Shown: positions 51,658-60,557 of the stretch, one piece after another
How the letters are laid out: the number at the start of each line of letters is the position of its first letter
Position numbering within the stretch: position 1 is the stretch's first letter
Origin: Gaetbulibacter_B jejuensis
GTDB taxonomy: Bacteria > Bacteroidota > Bacteroidia > Flavobacteriales > Flavobacteriaceae
Length of the DNA stretch: 64,000 nt
Assembly: GCF_039524015.1 (NCBI RefSeq)
Contig: NZ_BAAAGF010000001.1
Span: forward strand, 372,001 to 436,000
Reading direction: 5' to 3'
Program-made: the position numbers and the translations under genes
The notes under the pieces: generated by a model
Database searches by the model: none
What the model was told of the DNA's origin: nothing
The model's input: the letters and a program-made list of their open reading frames with translations, nothing else

Positions 51658-54600
51658 ATGGCAAGTCATTTTAAAGAAATACAAGCTAAGCTAGAGCAAT
51701 TTATTAGACGATTTTATACTAATGAGTTGTTAAAAGGCATTATTTTATTTTTTGCCATTGGCTTGTTGTACCTTTTATTTACCCTTTTTGTTGAATATGT
51801 ACTTTGGCTGAACCCTACAGCAAGAACCGTTTTATTTTGGTTGTTTGTTGCGGTAGAGATTGGACTTTTTGCAAAGTTTATTGCTATTCCTTTAGCGAAA
51901 CTGTTTAAACTTCAAAAAGGTATTAACTATGAAGACGCTTCAAAAATTATAGGAAACCATTTTCCTGAAGTAAACGATAAGTTGCTTAACGTGCTTCAGC
52001 TTAAACAGCATGCCGCAGACTCTGAATTACTATTGGCTAGTATTGAACAAAAATCTGCCGAATTGAGCCCAATTCCGTTTAAAATGGCAGTTAATTTCAA
52101 GAAAAACGCCAAATATCTAAAATATGCAGCCATACCAATTGTTATTTTGTTACTCTCTTACGCAACAGGAAAACTAAATTGGTTTAGCGATAGTTATGAA
52201 CGTGTTGTGAATTATAATGTGGCTTATGAGCCACCTGCACCTTTTCAGTTTTTTGTTGTTAATGAAGATTTAAACGCTATTGAAAACAAAGATTTTAAAC
52301 TTCTGGTTTCTACTACAGGAAAAGTAATCCCTGAAAACGCTCAAATAAAATACAACAACGAAACTTATTTTTTACAGCAAACAGCTCCAGGACAATTTGA
52401 GTATGTGTTTACCCAACCAAAGGATAAAATAGAGTTTAATTTATCGGCAAATAATGTTAACTCTAAAATGTATAGTTTAAATGTGGTAAACATCCCTAAG
52501 CTGGTGAATTTTGAAATGGTTTTAGATTATCCTTCGCATACCAAAAAAGCTGATGAAACCTTAAAAAGTACAGGTTCTACAACAGTTCCAGAAGGGACTA
52601 ACGTTACTTGGAAAGTCAATACTAAGTCCACAAATACAGTAGCACTCTACGCGCAAGATACTATACAGTTTAAGCCTTTAGACAATGGAAATTTTGAAGC
52701 GAATAAACGCTTGTACAGCAATTTAGAGTACAGTATTAGCACAAGTAATGATGCGCTAAAAGATTACGAAAATTTAGCGTTTTCAATTAATGTGATTAAA
52801 GACGATTATCCTGAGTTAACCATAAAGGTTGAAAAAGATTCAATTGATAACCAATCCTTGTATTTTTTCGGACAAGTTAGTGACGATTATGGATTGAGCA
52901 AATTGCAGTTGGTGTATTATCCTTCAAATGATGACAGTGATAAAAAGACCGAAACTATTCCTGTTAGCTTATCTAATTTTGATGAATTTGTAAGTGCGTT
53001 CCCAAATCAATTACAACTTACCGAAGGTGTAGATTATGAGCTATATTTTCAGGTGTTTGATAATGATGCAATCCATAACTACAAAAGCACTAAAAGTTCG
53101 GTGTTTAGTTACAGAAAGTTGACTAAAGATGAAGAAGAGCAAAAACAATTAGAAGAGCAAAACGAAACCATAAAAGACTTAAATAATTCTTTTGAAAAAC
53201 TGAAAGATCAGGATAAGAAACTCGAAGAAATTTCAAAAAATCAAAAGGAAAAAGAAGAGCTCAATTTCAACGATAAAAAGAAACTCGAAAACTTTTTAAA
53301 ACGTCAAAAAGAGCAGGAGCAATTGATGCAAAACTTCAACAAAAAACTTCAAGACAACCTTGAGGAATTTCAAAATGAAGAACAAGATCAATTTAAAGAA
53401 GACCTTCAAAAACGTTTAGACGAAAACGAGCAGCAACTTAAGGAAGATGAAAAATTACTTGAAGAGTTAGAAAAGCTTCAGGACAAAATTCAAAAGGAAG
53501 AGCTTACAGAAAAACTAGAAGAACTCGCTAAGCAAAACAAAAATAAACAACGAAGCTTAGAACAACTTTTGGAGTTGACCAAGCGCTATTATGTGGCTAA
53601 AAAAACCGAGAAACTTCAAAAAGAATTGGAAAATCTTGCTGAAGAGCAAGATAAATTATCTAAGCAAGATGATGAAAACACTAAAGAAGCTCAAGATGAA
53701 TTAAATAAAGCTTTTGAAGAGTTTCAAGAAGAGTTGGAAGAATTGAAAAAGGAAAACGAAGACCTTAAAAAACCATTTGCTATTCCTGATGATAAAGCTA
53801 CTGAAGAAAGCATTAAAAAAGACCAACAAGATGCTTCTGAACAATTAGAGCAGCAAGAACAAAACGAACAACAAGGCGATAAACAAAACTCACAAGAAAA
53901 TCAAAATAATGCACAACAAAGCCAAAAGAAAGCTTCAGAAAAAATGAAGCAAATGAGTGCAAAAATGATGCAGTCTATGATGTCTGGTAGTGGAGAGCAG
54001 CTTTCAGAAGATGCGGCAATGCTTCGTCAAATTTTAGACAACTTAGTGCTGTTTTCATTCGATCAAGAAAACTTAATGAATCAGTTTAGAAGCATCGACA
54101 TTAACCATAATCAATATGGTAAACACTTGCGTAAGCAGAACACTTTAAGAGAACATTTTGAACATATTGACGATAGTTTATTTGCGCTTTCATTGCGCCA
54201 ACCAATGCTTTCCGAACAAGTAAATAAACAAATTACTGATGTGTTTTTTAACATCGATAAGTCTATGTCTCAGCTTTCGGAAAATCAAATTTATCAAGGT
54301 GTTTCTACGCAACAATACACCATAACAGCAACAAATGAGCTGTCTAGTTTTTTAAGCGATGTTTTAGACAATATGGAAGCCCAAATGAATTCCTCTTCTG
54401 GTCAAGGTTCAGGACAAGGTTCTGGTCAATCAGGAAGTGGCGGACAAGAAATGCAATTACCAGATATTATTAAGAGTCAAGAGGAGCTTAATAAAGAAAT
54501 GGAAGAAGGCATGAAAAAAGGTGAGAAAGGAAAATCTAAAGAAGGCGATGAGGGTAAAGAAGGAAATGAAGGGAAGGAAGGTGACCAAGGCAAACAAAAC

Positions 54601-55062
54601 GGAAGTCAACAAGGAAGTCAAGAAGGCGATGGCGAAGGGAATAGTGAAGAGTTAAATGGTGAGTTGTTTAGAATTTATCAGCAACAGCAACAATTAAGGC
54701 AAGCGTTACAAGATAAACTAGCTAAAGACGGTTTACAAGGTCAGGGAAAAGATTTGTTGGAGAAGATGGAAGAGATTGAATTGGACTTATTAAACAAAGG
54801 ATTCACCAATCAAACCTTGCAAAAAATGATGGATTTGCAGCATCAATTATTAAAGTTAGAAGATGCTACATTTACTCAAGGTCAGGATAATAAACGAAAA
54901 TCTGAAACTAACGACAAACAGTTTAACAACACTACTACAGACCAAATTCCTAAGGCTAAAGAATATTTTAATACTACTGAAATTTTAAACCGACAAGCAT
55001 TACCTTTGCATCAAGTTTATAAAAAGAAAGTTCAAGAGTACTTTAAAAAATCAGATGATTAG
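51658..55062 (+). CDS. DUF4175 membrane protein with long coiled coil
   Basis: A 1134-residue Bacteroidota DUF4175 protein. It has two close N-terminal membrane helices (about 23-50 and 56-78), a third helix (about 157-175), an extracytoplasmic beta-rich region (about 180-480), then a very long charged coiled coil (about 485-760) and a Gln/Gly/Lys/Glu-rich low-complexity region (about 900-1000), followed by a helical C-terminus. Function is not established. Its last 8 bp overlap the ybeY start. Confidence 0.85.
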   Translation: MASHFKEIQAKLEQFIRRFYTNELLKGIILFFAIGLLYLLFTLFVEYVLWLNPTARTVLFWLFVAVEIGLFAKFIAIPLAKLFKLQKGINYEDASKIIGNHFPEVNDKLLNVLQLKQHAADSELLLASIEQKSAELSPIPFKMAVNFKKNAKYLKYAAIPIVILLLSYATGKLNWFSDSYERVVNYNVAYEPPAPFQFFVVNEDLNAIENKDFKLLVSTTGKVIPENAQIKYNNETYFLQQTAPGQFEYVFTQPKDKIEFNLSANNVNSKMYSLNVVNIPKLVNFEMVLDYPSHTKKADETLKSTGSTTVPEGTNVTWKVNTKSTNTVALYAQDTIQFKPLDNGNFEANKRLYSNLEYSISTSNDALKDYENLAFSINVIKDDYPELTIKVEKDSIDNQSLYFFGQVSDDYGLSKLQLVYYPSNDDSDKKTETIPVSLSNFDEFVSAFPNQLQLTEGVDYELYFQVFDNDAIHNYKSTKSSVFSYRKLTKDEEEQKQLEEQNETIKDLNNSFEKLKDQDKKLEEISKNQKEKEELNFNDKKKLENFLKRQKEQEQLMQNFNKKLQDNLEEFQNEEQDQFKEDLQKRLDENEQQLKEDEKLLEELEKLQDKIQKEELTEKLEELAKQNKNKQRSLEQLLELTKRYYVAKKTEKLQKELENLAEEQDKLSKQDDENTKEAQDELNKAFEEFQEELEELKKENEDLKKPFAIPDDKATEESIKKDQQDASEQLEQQEQNEQQGDKQNSQENQNNAQQSQKKASEKMKQMSAKMMQSMMSGSGEQLSEDAAMLRQILDNLVLFSFDQENLMNQFRSIDINHNQYGKHLRKQNTLREHFEHIDDSLFALSLRQPMLSEQVNKQITDVFFNIDKSMSQLSENQIYQGVSTQQYTITATNELSSFLSDVLDNMEAQMNSSSGQGSGQGSGQSGSGGQEMQLPDIIKSQEELNKEMEEGMKKGEKGKSKEGDEGKEGNEGKEGDQGKQNGSQQGSQEGDGEGNSEELNGELFRIYQQQQQLRQALQDKLAKDGLQGQGKDLLEKMEEIELDLLNKGFTNQTLQKMMDLQHQLLKLEDATFTQGQDNKRKSETNDKQFNNTTTDQIPKAKEYFNTTEILNRQALPLHQVYKKKVQEYFKKSDD

Positions 55063-55474
55063 TTTTAACTATGAAACCCAGTTTCAATTATCCAAAGAAA
55101 CCATTTTTGAACAATGGATAAAAGAAACGATACAAAACGAAGGTTGCAGCTTAGGAGATATCAATTACATATTTTGTGACGATGACTATTTGCATAAAAT
55201 TAATGTAGAATTTTTGGATCACGATACGCTAACAGATATTATTAGCTTCGACTATTCAGTAGGAAAACAGCTACATGGCGATATTTATATTTCCGTAGAA
55301 AGAGTAGAAGATAACGCAAAGGATTTTAAAGTAGATTTTGATGTAGAATTGTCTAGAGTGATAATTCATGGTATACTTCATTATTGTGGTTACAAAGATA
55401 AGACTGATGAAGACGCCAAGGTAATGCGAGCAAAGGAAGAACAGTACATGAAGGTATTGGTTGATTTACAATAA
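55055..55474 (+). CDS. ybeY: Endoribonuclease YbeY
   Basis: Metal-dependent RNase for 16S rRNA 3'-end maturation and ribosome quality control. The 139-residue protein has the zinc motif at the C-terminal helix: H105 and H109 in HGILHYCGYKDK. The third histidine of the usual HxxxHxxxxxH pattern is D115 here. I recall a similar sequence in related flavobacteria, so it is probably a lineage feature and not a defect. The start overlaps the DUF4175 gene by 8 bp, and mnmG follows after 63 bp. Confidence 0.93.
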   Translation: MISFNYETQFQLSKETIFEQWIKETIQNEGCSLGDINYIFCDDDYLHKINVEFLDHDTLTDIISFDYSVGKQLHGDIYISVERVEDNAKDFKVDFDVELSRVIIHGILHYCGYKDKTDEDAKVMRAKEEQYMKVLVDLQ

Positions 55475-55490
55475 TTTCGCTGTATATTTG
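55461..55490 (+). promoter_or_regulatory. Full Bacteroidota-type promoter for mnmG
   Basis: TTG at 55461-55463 and TATATTTG at 55483-55490, spacer 19 bp, match the -33 TTG / -7 TAnnTTTG pattern. The predicted start of transcription is near 55496, giving a leader of about 40 nt. The leader contains the exact parS site at 55520-55535. Confidence 0.68.
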
Positions 55491-55519
55491 CATCCCAAAA
55501 TTTTGAACAGAATCTAAAT

Positions 55520-55535
55520 TGTTTCACGTGGAACA
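55520..55535. other. parS site 2 (exact), abutting the mnmG start
   Basis: TGTTTCACGTGGAACA, a full match to the parS 16-mer family (B. subtilis consensus TGTTNCACGTGAAACA). It lies between the predicted mnmG promoter and the ATG, ending 2 bp before the start codon where the ribosome binds. Confidence 0.85.
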
Positions 55536-55537
55536 CT

Positions 55538-57415
55538 ATGAGTTTATTTAAAGATACATATGATGTTATAGTTGTAGGAGCAGGTCATGCAGGTAGTGAA
55601 GCTGCTGCTGCTGCTGCCAATATGGGTGTAAAAACCTTATTGGTTACTATGAACCTTCAAAACATTGCCCAAATGTCTTGTAATCCCGCAATGGGAGGAA
55701 TAGCTAAAGGGCAAATTGTAAGAGAGATTGATGCGCTTGGAGGTTATAGTGGTATTGTTAGCGACCGTACAGCTATTCAGTTTAAAATGCTTAACAAATC
55801 AAAAGGACCTGCAATGTGGAGTCCACGTGTTCAAAGTGACCGAATGCGTTTTGCTGAAGAGTGGAGAAACCTGTTAGAGCAAACTCCTAATTTAGATTTT
55901 TACCAAGAGATGGTGTCTGGTTTGTTAATGGAAGGAGATAAAGTTGTTGGTGTAAAAACATCTTTAGGTTTAGAAATTAAAGCTAAAAGCGTTGTGCTAA
56001 CTAATGGTACTTTTTTAAACGGACTTATCCATATTGGAGATAAAAATTTTGGAGGAGGAAGAGCAGGTGAACGTGCTGCAACAGGAATTACAGAACAGCT
56101 GGTTGATTTAGGTTTTGATTCTGGCAGAATGAAAACAGGAACACCTCCTCGTGTTGATGGTCGTTCTTTAGATTATTCAAAAATGATTGAGCAACCTGGA
56201 GATGATAATCCTGATAAGTTTTCGTATTTAGATATTACAAAACCATTAACACAACAACGTTCTTGTTACATGACATATACAAGTCCTGAAGTTCATGATT
56301 TGTTACGAGAAGGTTTTGATAGGTCGCCAATGTTTAATGGTAGAATTAAAAGTTTAGGACCTCGTTATTGTCCTTCAATTGAAGATAAAATAAATCGTTT
56401 TGCAGATAAAGATCGTCATCAATTATTTGTTGAACCTGAAGGTTGGAATACTGTTGAAGTGTATGTAAATGGGTTTTCTACATCACTGCCAGAAGATGTT
56501 CAATTTAAAGCGTTGAGTTCGGTTGCTGGTTTTGAAAACGTCAAATTCTTTAGACCAGGTTATGCTATAGAATACGATTATTTTCCACCTACGCAATTAA
56601 AACATACGTTAGAAACTAAGCTGGTAAGTGGTTTATATTTTGCAGGACAAATTAACGGAACCACAGGTTACGAAGAAGCTGCGTCGCAAGGGTTAATGGC
56701 AGGAATAAATGCTGCTTTAAAAGTTCAAGAAAAGGATGCTTTTACCTTAAGTAGAAGTGAAGCTTATATAGGTGTTTTGGTTGACGATTTAATTACAAAA
56801 GGTACTGAAGAGCCTTATAGAATGTTTACCTCAAGAGCTGAATATAGAACGCTACTTAGACAAGATAATGCCGATTTTAGGTTAACTCCTAAATCATTTG
56901 AGATTGGTTTAGCAACTCAAAAACGCATGAAGCAGATGGAAAACAAGAAGGAGCAATCTGAAGCTTTTGTATCGTTTTTTAGAGAAACTAGTGTAAAGCC
57001 TGAAGAAGCTAATCCTGTACTTGAGGCTAAAGATTCTTCGTTGATGAAACAGTCAGATAAGATGTTTAAAATCTTTTCAAGACCAAATATTACTATTGAA
57101 GACATGCGTCAATTTGAAGCTGTTGAAGCATACATCCAAGAACATAATTTGAATAATGAAGTAATTGAACAAGCCGAAATTCAAATTAAATATTCAGGAT
57201 ATATAGAGAAAGAAAAGAACAATGCTGACAAATTAAATAGGCTAGAAGGGATTAAAATTCCAGCTAATTTTGATTATTCTAAACTGAAATCTATGAGTAT
57301 GGAAGCAAGAGAAAAGTTGAATAAAATTCAGCCTGTAACCATATCTCAAGCTTCAAGAATTAGCGGAGTTTCTCCTAGTGATATTTCGGTGCTTTTAGTT
57401 TATATGGGTAGATAG
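55538..57415 (+). CDS. mnmG: tRNA uridine-34 carboxymethylaminomethylation enzyme MnmG
   Basis: FAD-dependent partner of MnmE that makes the 5-carboxymethylaminomethyl group on U34 of several tRNAs. The 625-residue protein has the nucleotide-binding GAGHAGSEAA (13-22), the conserved CNPAMGGIAKGQIVREIDALGG, and GTFLNGLIHIGDKNFGGGRA, with the helical C-terminus ending in ISVLLVYM. In many bacteria mnmG (gidA) sits by the origin with a parS site; here a parS site precedes the start. Its partner mnmE is not in the window. Confidence 0.96.
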   Translation: MSLFKDTYDVIVVGAGHAGSEAAAAAANMGVKTLLVTMNLQNIAQMSCNPAMGGIAKGQIVREIDALGGYSGIVSDRTAIQFKMLNKSKGPAMWSPRVQSDRMRFAEEWRNLLEQTPNLDFYQEMVSGLLMEGDKVVGVKTSLGLEIKAKSVVLTNGTFLNGLIHIGDKNFGGGRAGERAATGITEQLVDLGFDSGRMKTGTPPRVDGRSLDYSKMIEQPGDDNPDKFSYLDITKPLTQQRSCYMTYTSPEVHDLLREGFDRSPMFNGRIKSLGPRYCPSIEDKINRFADKDRHQLFVEPEGWNTVEVYVNGFSTSLPEDVQFKALSSVAGFENVKFFRPGYAIEYDYFPPTQLKHTLETKLVSGLYFAGQINGTTGYEEAASQGLMAGINAALKVQEKDAFTLSRSEAYIGVLVDDLITKGTEEPYRMFTSRAEYRTLLRQDNADFRLTPKSFEIGLATQKRMKQMENKKEQSEAFVSFFRETSVKPEEANPVLEAKDSSLMKQSDKMFKIFSRPNITIEDMRQFEAVEAYIQEHNLNNEVIEQAEIQIKYSGYIEKEKNNADKLNRLEGIKIPANFDYSKLKSMSMEAREKLNKIQPVTISQASRISGVSPSDISVLLVYMGR

Positions 57416-57416
57416 A

Positions 57417-57881
57417 ATGAGAGAAATTGTATTAAAACAACATATTTCTATTGTATCAAAAGTTATATTCTTAATTCCTTTCTTGTTTGTATCTGTTGTT
57501 TTATCAATCTTCCACCCTATGTTTTCTTTTGCAATTATCATAGGAGTTTTGCTTTTTGTATTTAATTATGACTACTTAATAAAAGCGAATTTTGACAGCT
57601 ATATTAGGTTTGGGTTTTTCAATTTAAGGCTTGTCAAACTTAAGAGAAAAATCATTCAACCGGAATATATTTCAATGTTTAAGCAGCGATATAAAACTGT
57701 AATGGGTTTTGGTTTTCACGCACCTTTTGGAGAAGATAAGTTTGAAATGTATTCAATTAAATTTTTCAATAAAGAAGGAAACCAAACCATTTTTAAATCT
57801 TTTAATAAAGCTGAAGTTTTAACTTTAGGTAAAGATTTATCTAATATGCTAAATGTTGAATTGTATAACACTTTAATTTAA
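57417..57881 (+). CDS. Hypothetical membrane protein
   Basis: A 154-residue protein with two close hydrophobic helices (about 16-33 and 38-55) followed by a soluble C-terminal part (about 60-154) with basic residues. I do not recognise a family. It starts 1 bp after the mnmG stop, so it is probably co-translated with mnmG, but no functional link can be claimed. Its stop overlaps the left end of a parS-like palindrome. Confidence 0.72.
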   Translation: MREIVLKQHISIVSKVIFLIPFLFVSVVLSIFHPMFSFAIIIGVLLFVFNYDYLIKANFDSYIRFGFFNLRLVKLKRKIIQPEYISMFKQRYKTVMGFGFHAPFGEDKFEMYSIKFFNKEGNQTIFKSFNKAEVLTLGKDLSNMLNVELYNTLI

Positions 57882-57896
57882 GTTCCACGTGGAACA
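57881..57896. other. parS-like site 3
   Basis: AGTTCCACGTGGAACA contains the perfect 14-bp palindrome GTTCCACGTGGAAC; only the first base differs from a canonical parS. It begins on the last base of the preceding stop codon. Confidence 0.78.
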
Positions 57897-57918
57897 CTTT
57901 TATTAATTTCTTTATTTT

Positions 57919-57944
57919 GTCATTCTGAACTTGATTCAGAATCT
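57919..57944. repeat. Hairpin resembling a flavobacterial dispersed repeat
   Basis: Arms ATTCTGAA and TTCAGAAT with loop CTTGA, 9 bp before the methyltransferase ATG. From memory, TCATTCTGAACTTGATTC-type sequences are scattered in many Bacteroidota genomes; a single copy is present here. Confidence 0.45.
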
Positions 57945-57952
57945 ATTTTAAA

Positions 57953-58804
57953 ATGAATAAAAAACCAACATATTTAACTGTAAAAGACTATTCGGTTTCT
58001 GGTGAAGATTTTCAATTAGTGCATAATGAAGAATTGGATATGTTGGAAACAACTCCTCAACCTAGTGCAAATACACTTTCTGAATATTACAAAAGTGAAG
58101 ACTATATTTCGCATACCGATTCTAAAAGAAATTGGTTTGAAAAAGCATATCATTTTGTAAGAGGAATGGCTTTGAAACGAAAATTAAAGTTGATCAATTC
58201 GTTTTCAGTTTCAGGAAAAACTATTTTAGATGTTGGTTGTGGTACAGGAGATTTTTTGCAAACCGCAAAAAACAATTCTTGGAATGTTTATGGTATTGAA
58301 CCAAACGAAAAGGCAAGAGCCATTGCAAATTCAAAAACAAAAAATCAAGTTTTTGATACTAATACTTTGCAAGAATTTGAATCAGGAACTTTTGATGTTA
58401 TTACGCTTTGGCATGTACTTGAACATTTACCAAATTTAGAAACCGAAATACAAAACTTAAATAGACTTTTAAAACCAAACGGAAGACTTGTAATAGCGGT
58501 TCCAAATTTTAAAAGTTATGATGCAAAACATTACAATGCATTTTGGGCAGCTTATGATGTGCCTAGACATCTTTGGCATTTTTCGCAAACATCAATCTCA
58601 AAATTATTTTCAAAAAACAATTTAGAAATTGAAAAAACCTTGCCAATGACGTTTGATGCATTTTATGTAAGTTTACTTTCTGAGAAATATAAATCAGGAT
58701 CCAAAAATCCATTAACAGCTTTTTGGGTAGGATTACAATCTAATTTAAAAGCAAAACGCACTGGAGAGTATTCTTCGCTTATTTATGTGCTAAAAAAGAG
58801 CTAA
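57953..58804 (+). CDS. Class I SAM-dependent methyltransferase
   Basis: A 283-residue methyltransferase. The SAM-binding motif I is TILDVGCGTGDFL (about 83-95), with the acidic partner in VYGIEPNEKARAIA and the helix VITLWHVLEHLPN. Such proteins in Bacteroidota are usually in surface polysaccharide or lipid modification, but the substrate here is unknown. It is separated from the preceding gene by 71 bp that hold a parS-like site and a repeat hairpin. Confidence 0.87.
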   Translation: MNKKPTYLTVKDYSVSGEDFQLVHNEELDMLETTPQPSANTLSEYYKSEDYISHTDSKRNWFEKAYHFVRGMALKRKLKLINSFSVSGKTILDVGCGTGDFLQTAKNNSWNVYGIEPNEKARAIANSKTKNQVFDTNTLQEFESGTFDVITLWHVLEHLPNLETEIQNLNRLLKPNGRLVIAVPNFKSYDAKHYNAFWAAYDVPRHLWHFSQTSISKLFSKNNLEIEKTLPMTFDAFYVSLLSEKYKSGSKNPLTAFWVGLQSNLKAKRTGEYSSLIYVLKKS

Positions 58805-58828
58805 AACGCATTTTAAGGCGTTTTAAGC
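58803..58828 (+). terminator. Terminator overlapping the methyltransferase stop
   Basis: Arms AAAACGC and GCGTTTT with an 8-nt loop, beginning inside the stop codon, and a T-rich run shortly after. Moderate strength. Confidence 0.6.
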
Positions 58829-58990
58829 GTTTTTGTTATTTGTTTCCTTGTCGTTTATTAGCCCTTTTTTAAATCGTTATTACACGCTTTTATATAAAGC
58901 CGTTTTTTATAACTAAAATGAATTAATCGTTAATGAAGTATTATTTTTATTAATATGTTCATTTTTTAAGATTTCAGGTCTCAACTTTAT

Positions 58991-58998
58991 TACATTTG
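58991..58998 (+). promoter_or_regulatory. Candidate -7 promoter element for the OmpH/Skp-like gene
   Basis: TACATTTG matches TAnnTTTG, 23 bp before the ATG. No -33 TTG at the expected distance. Confidence 0.45.
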
Positions 58999-59021
58999 CA
59001 AAAAATTAAAAACTTTAAAAA

Positions 59022-59537
59022 ATGAAATACCTAGTTTTAATACTTGTAGCAGCGTTAAGTTTTTCTTCTTGTCAAGAACAGCAAAAATTAGCTTTTATTG
59101 ATAACGGAAAAGTAATTAATGAATATCAAGAAAAAATTGATTTAGAGAAAAAGTACGAGCAAAAAGATTTAGCTTTTCAAAAAAGAAGAGATAGTATGAT
59201 TAGCAATTATCAATTAGAGTTAAAAGAAGCTCAATTAAAAGCTAAAAATATGTCTCAGGCTAATCTTCAAAAATTATCTCAAGAAATTCAGCAAAAAGAA
59301 CAGTTGTTAACTCAAAGAATTCAAATGGAGCAACAACAAATGCAAAAAGCATTTCAAACTGATATTGATTCATTAATCGTTAAAGTAAAAAACTTTGTAA
59401 ACGATTATGGTAAAAAGAACCAATATTCTTACATTTTTGGAACTAGTGATACTGCAGCAAGTGTACTTTATGGTTCAGAAGACCTTTCTCAAACAATTAT
59501 TGATGCGTTAAACGCAGATTATAAAAAAGAAGAGTAA
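59022..59537 (+). CDS. OmpH/Skp-like periplasmic chaperone lipoprotein
   Basis: A 171-residue lipoprotein (lipobox SFSSC, C17) followed by KLAFIDNGKVINEYQEKIDLEK, the OmpH/Skp start, and a long helical hairpin (about 45-125) that would form the tentacles of a Skp-like trimer. It probably chaperones outer membrane proteins, although in this case it is lipid-anchored. It is flanked by terminators on both sides, so it is a single-gene unit. Confidence 0.87.
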   Translation: MKYLVLILVAALSFSSCQEQQKLAFIDNGKVINEYQEKIDLEKKYEQKDLAFQKRRDSMISNYQLELKEAQLKAKNMSQANLQKLSQEIQQKEQLLTQRIQMEQQQMQKAFQTDIDSLIVKVKNFVNDYGKKNQYSYIFGTSDTAASVLYGSEDLSQTIIDALNADYKKEE

Positions 59538-59574
59538 GCGACTAAAATAATTTTGACATAACAAACGTTATTGT

Positions 59575-59606
59575 AAAGCTAGATGGATTCCGTCTAGCTT
59601 TTTTAG
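59575..59606 (+). terminator. Terminator after the OmpH/Skp-like gene
   Basis: A 12-bp stem with one wobble (AAAGCTAGATGG and CCGTCTAGCTTT, loop ATT) followed by T5. It lies just before the LytTR gene. Confidence 0.85.
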
Positions 59607-59627
59607 TTTAACTACCAATCATACATC

Positions 59628-60521
59628 ATGCAAATACGTGAGTATTTAAAAGAACCTTTTGATTATTTTGATGACAAGAAATCGAAATGGCTTTACATAT
59701 TAAGTGCTATTGTATTTTCTCATTTATTCCTTATTATTTTTCAGCCTTACGGTATTTCAGAAGAAATGTCAAACCCTGTTAACAGTACGCTTAATAAGTT
59801 TTTGTTTTTCTTTTCCATTGCATTAAGTACGTTTTTAGCATTAACACTTTCACAATTCTTTTTTAGACAACTGTTTGGTTTTCAAAACATTAAAGTTGAA
59901 AAATATTTATTTTGGCTGTTGATTGAGGCTTTAATTTTGCTGTTTATAAACTTTGGAATGTCTTTTATTATTCCTGATTTAGGTAACGATTTTGAAGAAG
60001 AGCTAAACGTTTGGTTTCAGGTAAAAATGTATCCTAAGCTGTTATTGATTTTAATTTTTCCTTTTTTTGGAACAGTCATTTACATAGCCATAAAACGACT
60101 TCAAACCGAAGTAAAGGAACTAGATCAGCAACTACTTACATTTAAATACAAATACGATAAAACAAAGCAAAAAGAGACATTGAATTTATTAGATGAGAAT
60201 AATCAATTAGACATTGCTTTATCTATAAATGAGATTGTATACATAGAATCTAGCAATCAATATGTTGTAGTTAATTTTATAAAAAACAATACTATCAAAA
60301 AGCACATTGTAAGAAATAGACTAAAACACATATTGTCTCAAACCGAAAACTTACCAATTAAACAATGCCATAGGTCGTTTGCTGTAAACTTAATTCACGT
60401 GAAACATTTAACCAGAAAAAACGGAAAAGCGTTTTTAGTGCTTAACACCAATTTTGAGGGGTTAAAAATCCCAGTTTCCAACTCTTTTTTAGAAGCTATA
60501 AAGAAGGATTTGGACAATTAA
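59628..60521 (+). CDS. Membrane-bound LytTR-family transcription regulator
   Basis: A 297-residue protein with four helices in the N-terminal half (about 20-40, 55-80, 90-113, 137-160), a coiled linker (about 163-190) and a C-terminal LytTR DNA-binding domain (about 195-297), recognisable by EIVYIESSNQYVVVNF, the arginine-rich HIVRNRLKHIL and KQCHRSFAVNLIHVKHL. It has no receiver domain, so it may sense a signal in the membrane directly. It is followed by two exact direct repeats (60558-60594) and by a TonB receptor/DUF4249 pair, its likely target. Its coding sequence contains a parS-like site (60391-60406). Confidence 0.88.
   Translation: MQIREYLKEPFDYFDDKKSKWLYILSAIVFSHLFLIIFQPYGISEEMSNPVNSTLNKFLFFFSIALSTFLALTLSQFFFRQLFGFQNIKVEKYLFWLLIEALILLFINFGMSFIIPDLGNDFEEELNVWFQVKMYPKLLLILIFPFFGTVIYIAIKRLQTEVKELDQQLLTFKYKYDKTKQKETLNLLDENNQLDIALSINEIVYIESSNQYVVVNFIKNNTIKKHIVRNRLKHILSQTENLPIKQCHRSFAVNLIHVKHLTRKNGKAFLVLNTNFEGLKIPVSNSFLEAIKKDLDN
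60391..60406. other. parS-like site 4 (inside the LytTR gene)
   Basis: TAATTCACGTGAAACA matches TGTTTCACGTGAAACA at 14 of 16 positions. It encodes the IHVKH part of the LytTR domain, so codon constraints may also explain it. Confidence 0.55.
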
Positions 60522-60557
60522 ACACTTTGTATTGCTACAATTGATTTTAAAACTAGG

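Noticed and set aside
55824..55829. CACGTG core inside mnmG (GTCCACGTGTTC)
   Set aside because: One arm matches partly but the other does not, so it is below the other four sites.
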